The notes below the pieces were generated by a model. It did not search any database, was not told the origin of the DNA, and saw only the letters and a list, made by a program, of their open reading frames with translations. This document shows positions 58,184 to 64,000 of a stretch of 64,000 nucleotides of DNA, piece after piece; the stretch's first letter is position 1; every line of letters begins with the position of its first letter. Both the position numbers and the translations under genes were made by a program. This DNA comes from Candidatus Electrothrix rattekaaiensis (lineage in GTDB: Bacteria; Desulfobacterota; Desulfobulbia; Desulfobulbales; Desulfobulbaceae), in NCBI GenBank assembly GCA_032595675.1, contig JAVQMD010000001.1, positions 620,001-684,000 on the forward strand, in the 5' to 3' direction.

Positions 58184-59179
58184 TTACGGCAACCGCCTCC
58201 GAGAAACAAACAACTCCACCCCCAGCAGCACCAAGGCCGCAAAAACCAGCCAGGAAAACAGCTCCCGATAGCGAGCAAAATGCTTGATCTTCCGGGTCGT
58301 GGCCTCCATCGCATTAATCTCCTCGTAGATTTTCTCCAGCGACTTGGTATCCGTGGCCCTAAAATACTGCGCCCCGGTCATTTCAGCGATTTTACTCAGC
58401 GTCTTTTCATCAATATCCACCTGCGCCCGAATAATTCGCTTGCGACCGAACTGGTCTTCCACCGGCATGGGAGCCACCCCGCGTCGACCCGCCCCGATGG
58501 TGTAGACCTTGATCTTCATGGTCTCTGCGGCTTCGGCAGCAGTGAGTGGCGCGGCCTTGCCTGAATTATTTACCCCGTCAGTGAGCAGGATCACGATCCG
58601 GGATTTGGCCTCCTGATCCCGCAGCCGGTTCACCCCGGCCACAATGGCGGAACCGATGGCTGTGCCGTCTTCGATCATCCCTGTTTGCAAAGAATCCAGA
58701 CGGAGCTGGAGCCAGTCATGATCCAGAGTCAGGGGGCAGACCATGTAGGGGCGACCTGCAAAAGCGACCAGCCCGATGCGGTCGTTGGGGCGTTCTTCAA
58801 TGAATTTTTTAACCACCGCCTTGACCACGGTCAGGCGATCAACATTCCTGCCTTTGAGCTCGAAATCCATAGCCTGCATGGACCCGGAAACATCAACGGC
58901 CAGCAGGATGTCAATGCCTGATGCCTCGACCTCGGTCTTGGTATTGCCCCATTGAGGCCGAGCAATAGCGATGATGAGCAGGCCGATGGCTGCTAGGCGT
59001 AACCAAGCCAGGAATTTACCAGGACTGACTTTGCGGTCGCCGGAGATTGCTTTGGCCATTGAGATGGAGGAAAACACCAAGGACGGTGCTGGCCCGCGCC
59101 GCCCTCGCAAAAAAGCCAGAACAGGAAGGATAAGCAGGAGCCAGAGCAGTTCAGGATGCACAAAACGAAGGCTGTCCAT
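58184..59179 (-). CDS. VWA-domain membrane protein (BatA-like)
   Basis: A 331-residue protein: an N-terminal membrane pair (FVHPELLWLLLILPVLAFLRG and LAWLRLAAIGLLIIAIA), then a von Willebrand A domain with the MIDAS motif LLAVDVSGSMQA and LTDGVNNSG, and a C-terminal helix FSWLVFAALVLLGVELF. In Bat operons this protein sits in the inner membrane and is linked to oxidative or envelope stress through the MoxR ATPase. Its start overlaps the stop of the preceding gene (TAATG). Last gene of the four-gene operon; BatB and BatD are not seen here. Confidence 0.88.
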   Translation of the reverse strand: MDSLRFVHPELLWLLLILPVLAFLRGRRGPAPSLVFSSISMAKAISGDRKVSPGKFLAWLRLAAIGLLIIAIARPQWGNTKTEVEASGIDILLAVDVSGSMQAMDFELKGRNVDRLTVVKAVVKKFIEERPNDRIGLVAFAGRPYMVCPLTLDHDWLQLRLDSLQTGMIEDGTAIGSAIVAGVNRLRDQEAKSRIVILLTDGVNNSGKAAPLTAAEAAETMKIKVYTIGAGRRGVAPMPVEDQFGRKRIIRAQVDIDEKTLSKIAEMTGAQYFRATDTKSLEKIYEEINAMEATTRKIKHFARYRELFSWLVFAALVLLGVELFVSRRRLP

Positions 59180-59976
59180 TATTTTTCTTTTGCCTCCATC
59201 TTGGTTGATTCAATAAAGGAGCGTAGGTTCAATACCATGTCGGTCATGGTTTCCTGGCTTAGACCAGCCTTGGCGAATTTTACCAGGTCGCAATGCTGGA
59301 GCCAAGTCTTCAGGTTTTCAGAGTTTTCCATCAAAGGTTCAGGCACGTTTTCCTGATCTTCAGCCAGTTCGTGAATAAATTCACGGGTGGTCTGTCTGCG
59401 GGCGAAGATGTGGAAACGCTGCTCAATATAGCGGCGTAGGGTTTGGTCGATTAGGGTGATAAAGGCGTTGATGTTTTGTTCCTCAATCAGGGGGCCAGCC
59501 CGCTCTAATGCACGGAGGGCAGTCTCGTGGGCCAGTACAGCCTTCTTTTTACGGGCACGCTTTTTCCAAAAATAGAAGAGCAGGCCGAGCAGTAGGAGTC
59601 CGGCCAGTATCGCGGCAATCCACCACAGGATTCGGTTGCTGTCCGGAATCAAGATGGGTTCCCGGATATCATAGAGCTGATTCTCCGTAAGAGCGGGTTC
59701 TTTGAGATTATCGGGCTGGTTCGCAGCTTGGTCCTGTATTGATTTTTGCGTCTTTTGTGCAGGATCAGCAAGAGGCACTGTCACCTGATCGGCAGATACA
59801 GCGGCGGGGATCATTGTTAGGAGGAGAAGAAGGAGCAGGAATGCTGTAGGGGCGAATCCCTGTGTTCGCCCTAGCTGTGTTCGCCCTGACAATGTTCGCT
59901 CTGAGCGTCCGGGGCAGGACATAAACGGGCAGGCACAGGGGCCTGCCCCTACCGTTTTTAAACACAACCATTTCAT
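59179..59976 (-). CDS. DUF4381-like membrane protein with a repeat inserted in its signal peptide
   Basis: A 265-residue protein. Without an internal 36-residue block the N-terminus would be MKWLCLKT followed by AFLLLLLLLTMIPAAVSADQ, a normal signal peptide. The block (VGAGPCACPFMSCPGRSERT and on) is a translated copy of the dispersed GTAGGGGC palindrome, inserted in frame. The mature part has one membrane helix (WWIAAILAGLLLLGLLFYFW), a basic KKRARKKKA segment and a helical domain typical of the small Bat-operon protein between DUF58 and VWA genes. Overlaps DUF58 by four bases. The insertion may impair export, unless a downstream start is used. Confidence 0.78.
   Translation of the reverse strand: MKWLCLKTVGAGPCACPFMSCPGRSERTLSGRTQLGRTQGFAPTAFLLLLLLLTMIPAAVSADQVTVPLADPAQKTQKSIQDQAANQPDNLKEPALTENQLYDIREPILIPDSNRILWWIAAILAGLLLLGLLFYFWKKRARKKKAVLAHETALRALERAGPLIEEQNINAFITLIDQTLRRYIEQRFHIFARRQTTREFIHELAEDQENVPEPLMENSENLKTWLQHCDLVKFAKAGLSQETMTDMVLNLRSFIESTKMEAKEK
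59845..59952. repeat. Dispersed palindrome element inside a coding region (108 bases, 36 codons)
   Basis: Ends GTAGGGGCGAATCCCTGTGT and its GCCTGCCCCTAC partner; contains three copies of a TTCGCCCT-type unit. The length is an exact multiple of three and leaves the host frame open. Confidence 0.88.
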
Positions 59977-60887
59977 CGGCCCATCCTCCTTTCCCGCGCC
60001 TTAAAAAATCCCATCAACGGCATGATATAAGGTTTATCTGTAGAGAGCTGGAGCAGATCAAGGCCAGCACTGCGCACGGTATGGGCAAAACGCTCAGCCC
60101 GATCAAGGGCCAGATGGGCATAGGCCTGTCGGGTCTGTGGATCAGCTGTGTTGAGCACTAACTGTTCGCCGGTTTCCGCGTCTTCCAAGGTGATATGACC
60201 GACATCAGGCAGCTCCTGCTCTCTTGGGTCGGTAACTGAGACCGTGATCAGGTCGTGACGACGTCCGGTGACTAATAACTTAGGGCGAAGTGCTGCCAGC
60301 GAATCGTCATAATCGCCGGGCAGGCAGAAGTCTGATAAAAGAAAGGTCACGCATTTGCGTTTAGCTACCCGGTTGACAAAATTCAAGGCTTCAGAGATAT
60401 CCGTGCCTTTATTTTTGGGCTGAAAAAAGAGGATCTCCCGGATGACCCGAAGGATATGCTTGCGTCCTTTATCCGGCGGGATGAAGAGTTCAACAAAATC
60501 GGAAAACAGGATCAGGCCCACCTTGTCGTTATTGCGCACAGCGGAAAAGGCCAAGACCGAACCCAGCTCGGCCATCATCTCGCGCTTAGATTGGTCCCCG
60601 GAGCCGAATCCGCCTGAACCGCTGATGTCGATCATCAGTATGATGGTCAGTTCCCGCTCTTCAGTGAATTTTTTCACATGGGGCACCCCGGTACGGGCCG
60701 TGACGTTCCAGTCAATAGAGCGGATCTCATCGCCGGGCACGTATTCCCGGACCTCATCGAAGTTCATGCCCTGGCCCTTAAAGACCGAGTGGTAGCTCCC
60801 GGCCAGGGAGTTATCCACCATGCGGCGGGTGCGCACTTCAATGCGACGGACTTTCCTCAGAATTTCTTTGGTTATTGCTTTTTCCAT
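59973..60887 (-). CDS. DUF58 domain protein
   Basis: A 304-residue soluble protein of the DUF58 family, which carries a degenerate VWA fold. VRRIEVRTRRMVDNSLAGSY opens the domain, and GMNFDEVREYVPGDEIRSIDWNVTAR is the family signature, followed by MIDISGSGGFG and FLLSDFCLPGDYDDSL. Found almost always with MoxR ATPases and VWA proteins, as here. It is thought to act as an adaptor in MoxR-dependent metal-insertion or protein-maturation systems. ATG at 60887; 19 bases after moxR. Confidence 0.9.
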   Translation of the reverse strand: MEKAITKEILRKVRRIEVRTRRMVDNSLAGSYHSVFKGQGMNFDEVREYVPGDEIRSIDWNVTARTGVPHVKKFTEERELTIILMIDISGSGGFGSGDQSKREMMAELGSVLAFSAVRNNDKVGLILFSDFVELFIPPDKGRKHILRVIREILFFQPKNKGTDISEALNFVNRVAKRKCVTFLLSDFCLPGDYDDSLAALRPKLLVTGRRHDLITVSVTDPREQELPDVGHITLEDAETGEQLVLNTADPQTRQAYAHLALDRAERFAHTVRSAGLDLLQLSTDKPYIMPLMGFFKARERRMGR

Positions 60888-60906
60888 GATATTGCCTTGC
60901 TCGCCT

Positions 60907-61968
60907 TTACGGCACCGGCACCGTATCCAGCAGGCGCTGAATAATATCCTCGCTGGTCACCCCTTCAGCCTCAGCCTCATAGCTGATCCGCAGGCGATGG
61001 CGCATTATATCCGGGGCACAGTTTTTAATATCATCCGGGATGACATAGCCGCGACCGTTGAGGTAAGCCAGGGCACGGGCAGCCGCTTTTAGGTTGATGG
61101 TGGCCCTGGGCGAGGCTCCGGTTTCGATATAATCTTTCAGTTCAGGGCTGATGCTGCCCGCATCACGGGTGGCAAAGACCAGATCCACGATGTACTCCTT
61201 GATCCGGTCGTCCAAATAAATGGTGTCCACCACCTTGCGGGCCGCCAGGATATCCTCCGGGGCGATGAGCGGCTGCACCTGCATCTTGGAGTCGGTATGC
61301 TCCACCATGTCCAGGATTCTTCGTTCCTGCTCCCGGGTGGGATAATCCACCTTCACCTTGAGCATAAAACGATCCACCTGGGCCTCGGGCAGGGGATAGG
61401 TGCCTTCCTGCTCAATGGGGTTTTGGGTCGCCAGAACTAGGAACAGCTCGGGCAGAGAAAACGTGGTTTCTCCGATGGTGACCTGCTTTTCTTGCATGGC
61501 CTCCAGCAGGGCCGATTGCACCTTGGACGGGGCCCGGTTGATTTCATCGGCCAGGATGATGGAGGAAAAGATCGGGCCCTGCTTGACCTCAAAAGAGGTG
61601 TTCTGCGGATTATAGATCTCCGTGCCCATGATGTCTGCTGGCAGCATATCCGGGGTAAACTGGATCCGGCGAAAATCCGTGGACACGGCAGCGGCCAGGG
61701 TTTTGACCGCCAAAGTTTTAGCCAGACCGGGCAGACCTTCCAGCAGAATATGCCCACCAGAGAGCAGGCCGATGAGCAGGCGTTCCACCAGCCGTTCTTG
61801 GCCGATAATATTTTTCTCCACTTCCCGTTTCAGCAGACCGACCCAGGCTGAACTGTTCTGGACAGCCTTGTTGATTTCCTGGACAGATTGTTCCGGGGCA
61901 ACATCGGCTGTATTGTTTTGTTCCGCCGGGACCGGAGGAACCGGTGGTGTTTCAATGGACGAGTTCAT
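60907..61968 (-). CDS. MoxR family AAA+ ATPase
   Basis: A 353-residue ATPase starting MNSSIETPPVPPV behind an AGGAG site. A disordered Pro/Glu N-terminus of about 35 residues precedes the AAA+ core: Walker A LLEGLPGLAKTLAVKTLAA, the RIQFTPDMLPADIMGT stretch, Walker B IILADEINRAPSKVQSALLE, and sensor 1 LVLATQNPIEQEGTYPLPEAQ. The C-terminal lid contains SPRATINLKAAARALAYLNG. First gene of the MoxR-DUF58-DUF4381-VWA operon, a chaperone-like module. Confidence 0.93.
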   Translation of the reverse strand: MNSSIETPPVPPVPAEQNNTADVAPEQSVQEINKAVQNSSAWVGLLKREVEKNIIGQERLVERLLIGLLSGGHILLEGLPGLAKTLAVKTLAAAVSTDFRRIQFTPDMLPADIMGTEIYNPQNTSFEVKQGPIFSSIILADEINRAPSKVQSALLEAMQEKQVTIGETTFSLPELFLVLATQNPIEQEGTYPLPEAQVDRFMLKVKVDYPTREQERRILDMVEHTDSKMQVQPLIAPEDILAARKVVDTIYLDDRIKEYIVDLVFATRDAGSISPELKDYIETGASPRATINLKAAARALAYLNGRGYVIPDDIKNCAPDIMRHRLRISYEAEAEGVTSEDIIQRLLDTVPVP

Positions 61969-62006
61969 ATCTGTTCTCCTCTTCTGGATGCTTGTGCAAG
62001 GTTGCT

Positions 62007-62065
62007 GTAGGGCGAACCTCTGTGTTCGCCCTTTTTGTCGGGTAGACACGCAGGTCTGCCCCTAC
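62007..62065. repeat. Dispersed palindrome upstream of moxR
   Basis: GTAGGGCGAACCTCTGTGTT and GGTAGACACGCAGGTCTGCC units ending CCCCTAC. The remaining bases to 62398 show no gene or clear promoter. Confidence 0.8.
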
Positions 62066-62398
62066 ATATTTTGCGCTGCCCTTAGGCGGGTATTTGTTCA
62101 AGTAATATAACGTAATGAGTGCTTGAAAAAAGTCAAGATGGTATGAACTGTTCTGATTGAATAATCCTTCAATCGCAATCATGTTGTGTATAATATCGCG
62201 AAGGATGCCTTGGGCAAAGTGAAAATTGAAAAAAGAGGGGAAAGAAGTAATATCTTGGGGGCAGTATCGACCTTGCGGAATCCTGTTCTTTTTTGTACTC
62301 TTCTGCTGGTCTTTTTCTTATTTCCGTCAACAGAGAACTACGAGGTTGTATAACCTTTGCGATCTCCTCTCGTTTCAATCTGCTGGGAGCAAATAACT

Positions 62399-62785
62399 AT
62401 GGATGCAAAACTCACCCTGCACCACGATGAAATATCTGAAGAAGACATTCAGGAACTGGTCTTTTCGCTCACCCGGAGCTTGAATCAGAAAACGGATGTG
62501 ACAGCGAGCTTACCTGAACAAGCAGGAGGCCTTGGGACCAAGGGAGATGCTGTCACCATCGGAGATATTTTCATTGCCGCCCTGAGTTCCGGGACAGTTG
62601 TGGCCCTCTTGCAGGTGCTGAAATCCTATGTTGAGCGAAAACCGACCCTGCGCATTGAAGTAGAGACCCTGGACGGCAACAAGGTTAAAATTGAGGCTGA
62701 GCATCTCAGTCCGGGGCAGATAGAACAGACCACCCGAGCGGTGCAGCAGCTCTGCGAGCACAGCGGCAATGTCGGTAATGGCTGA
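62399..62785 (+). CDS. Effector-associated constant component (EACC1-like) protein
   Basis: A 128-residue protein. A polar N-terminal region (DEISEEDIQELVFSLTRSLN) is followed by one hydrophobic helix (FIAALSSGTVVALLQVLKSY) and a small beta domain (RIEVETLDGNKVKIEAEHLS) with a closing helix. This layout matches EACC1, the small constant partner encoded beside variable effectors such as caspases in bacterial conflict systems. The start at 62399 is preferred over the open frame from 62357. Its stop overlaps the start of the caspase gene by eight bases, so the two are translated together. Confidence 0.7.
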   Translation: MDAKLTLHHDEISEEDIQELVFSLTRSLNQKTDVTASLPEQAGGLGTKGDAVTIGDIFIAALSSGTVVALLQVLKSYVERKPTLRIEVETLDGNKVKIEAEHLSPGQIEQTTRAVQQLCEHSGNVGNG

Positions 62786-64000
62786 ACAGGCCGAAGTGAC
62801 TGAAAAACGCTATGCAATTCTTATTGCCAGCAGCTGCTACCCGAAAGAGCCGGGTCTGAAGGATCTGCGTTGCCCGGAGAATGATGTTGATGCGCTGGAT
62901 GCCGTGTTGCGCTCGCCTGATTTCGGCGGATTCACCAAGACCTTTGTTTTCAAGAACCGGCCCAACCATGAGGTGCTGGAACGGATTGAGACCGTGCTGG
63001 GCGAGGCAGGTCAGCACGATCTGGTGCTCATCTATTTTTCTGGACACGGTAAGCTGAATCCGGCAGGACAGCTCTGTCTTGCCACGGCAAATACTAAGCT
63101 GCGGGCCTTGGGTTCCACCTCCATTCAGGCCGCAGAGATTAAATCTTATTTTGGTCATTCCGCGAGCAGGAAAAAGATTCTCCTGCTGGACTGCTGCTAC
63201 AGCGGGGCTGTGGGTAAAGATTTTGCCAGGGGGGGCGTTGACGATCAGTTGCAGCTCGTGTCCCGAGGGCAGGGCACCTTTATCATGACTGCGTCTACCG
63301 GCATTGAGGTGGCAGTGGAAAAGGAGGGCGATCAATACGGCCTGTTCACCAAGCATCTTGTGCAGGGGATTCGTTCCGGCGAGGCGGATAAGAACGAGGA
63401 TGGCTTTGTGGATATGCAGGAGCTGTATGAGTATGTCCATGAGAAGGTGCGGGGGGAAGGGGCGCAAAAGCCCATGCAATGGGGGCTTGGTGTCAAAGGC
63501 AGCATAATTATTGCCAGGAGCGGCAGGATTGCGAAAGAGAAGTGGCGACAGGAGATGGAGCGGGGCCTGCATCGCTTTGCCGCAGACGGGTTGTTGACCA
63601 GCAGGCTTGTCAATGAAGCAATACAAGTCCTGAATATCCCAAAGAAGAAACTGGTCGGCAGCGAGCAACAACGTATTGTCCTGATTGAGCAGCTCATAGA
63701 CAGCAGGCTCGGCATGGCTGATTTCATGGAACAGTGGATGGACTTGCGCTGTCTTGACTGTGCAGCGGTAGCGCAGAAAAGCTCAACAATCAAGTGTGAA
63801 TCAGCAGAGCGATATATTGGGAGGCGATATATTAATCATGGCGATGGCACGATAACGGACACGAAAACCGGTTTGATATGGAAACGCTGTTTAGAAGGTT
63901 TGTCCGGTGGTAACTGCGAAGAGGGAAAGGTGGAAACCTATACGTGGGATGTTGCCGTGAAGCGTTTCAAGAATGTTACCTACGCAGGCTTTACTGATTG
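62778..64000 (+). CDS. Caspase-family (C14) protease with C-terminal DUF1566 domain (3' truncated by window)
   Basis: At least 407 residues, continuing past the window. Residues 1-230 are a caspase-type peptidase: RYAILIASSCYPKEPGLKDL, CPENDVDALDAVL, then LVLIYFSGHGKL with catalytic His90 and LLLDCCYSGAVG with catalytic Cys140, followed by GTFIMTASTG and YGLFTKHLVQGI. Residues 250-350 are helical. From about 360 a DUF1566 (Lcl C-terminal-type) module begins (INHGDGTITDTKTGLIWKRC). With EACC1 upstream this is a predicted suicide or conflict protease whose C-terminal module would sense or bind something. The end lies beyond 64000. Confidence 0.87.
   Translation, partial: MAEQAEVTEKRYAILIASSCYPKEPGLKDLRCPENDVDALDAVLRSPDFGGFTKTFVFKNRPNHEVLERIETVLGEAGQHDLVLIYFSGHGKLNPAGQLCLATANTKLRALGSTSIQAAEIKSYFGHSASRKKILLLDCCYSGAVGKDFARGGVDDQLQLVSRGQGTFIMTASTGIEVAVEKEGDQYGLFTKHLVQGIRSGEADKNEDGFVDMQELYEYVHEKVRGEGAQKPMQWGLGVKGSIIIARSGRIAKEKWRQEMERGLHRFAADGLLTSRLVNEAIQVLNIPKKKLVGSEQQRIVLIEQLIDSRLGMADFMEQWMDLRCLDCAAVAQKSSTIKCESAERYIGRRYINHGDGTITDTKTGLIWKRCLEGLSGGNCEEGKVETYTWDVAVKRFKNVTYAGFTD

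Noticed and set aside
1-64000. tRNA or rRNA genes and complete insertion sequences
   Set aside because: None recognised by eye; the Rpn-family genes are nuclease-like and lack IS terminal repeats that I could identify.

Overview
The window reads as part of a chromosome of a Desulfobacterota-type (former Deltaproteobacteria, probably Desulfobulbales) bacterium. The inference rests on gene content typical of that group: a DHH-CBS-poly(A)-polymerase fusion, two-CW and CFI-box proteins, a stand-alone HPr/EI pair, a delta-class carbonic anhydrase lipoprotein, an apparent selenoprotein, and many c-di-GMP turnover proteins. The species cannot be named from sequence alone. Coding is dense, and the many small genes carry strong AGGAGG-type ribosome sites.

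Region by region. (1) 1-11.4 kb, plus strand: the 3' part of a tRNA-nucleotidyltransferase fusion, an M50 protease, a GAF-HD-GYP phosphodiesterase preceded by a pseudoknot-like sequence, HPr-EI-ThiL, and a pair of sensory/HD-GYP proteins sharing an N-terminal module. (2) 11.4-22.8 kb: two outer-membrane proteins (one with a PGPER-repeat spacer), the proton-translocating transhydrogenase pntA-pntAB-pntB, a coiled-coil GGDEF cyclase, purine nucleoside phosphorylase with MtaD-type deaminase, and the carbonic anhydrase. (3) 23-38.2 kb: a type III CRISPR-Cas locus. A six-gene minus-strand operon encodes a Cas10 with an HD motif but no GGDD cyclase motif, which with the gene order suggests subtype III-C. 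It is followed by cas2-cas6 without cas1, and by one 36-bp CRISPR repeat scattered over three arrays (4, 6 and 13 repeats), three solo or degenerate repeats and one truncated repeat. Most are followed on the right by a conserved leader whose promoter reads leftward. Arrays, leaders, dispersed palindromes and Rpn-family nuclease genes form tandemly duplicated composite units. (4) 38.7-48.2 kb: an unrecognised two-TM protein with a CorA-like layout, four small lipoproteins, znuABC, a thioredoxin-fold protein that appears to contain selenocysteine (in-frame UGA in a UPRC motif), MscS, Trm112 and a molybdopterin-binding protein. (5) 48.4-55.2 kb: a delta-60-repeat surface protein, a nuclease-family fragment, a YejF-like ABC ATPase, a two-CW protein and TilS. 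(6) 55.4-58 kb: a strikingly AT-rich two-gene island (SF1 helicase plus partner), probably acquired and a defence candidate. (7) 58.2-62 kb: a MoxR-DUF58-DUF4381-VWA (Bat-like) operon, one gene of which carries an in-frame 108-bp dispersed repeat inside its signal peptide. (8) 62.4-64 kb: an EACC1-caspase-DUF1566 conflict module running off the window.

The best candidates for something under-described are the UGA-containing redox protein (45365-45643), the cyclase-dead type III system with its modular multiplied arrays, the EACC1-caspase pair, the AT-rich helicase pair, and the membrane protein beside the largest array. All functional names come from motif recognition by eye; no database search was run.
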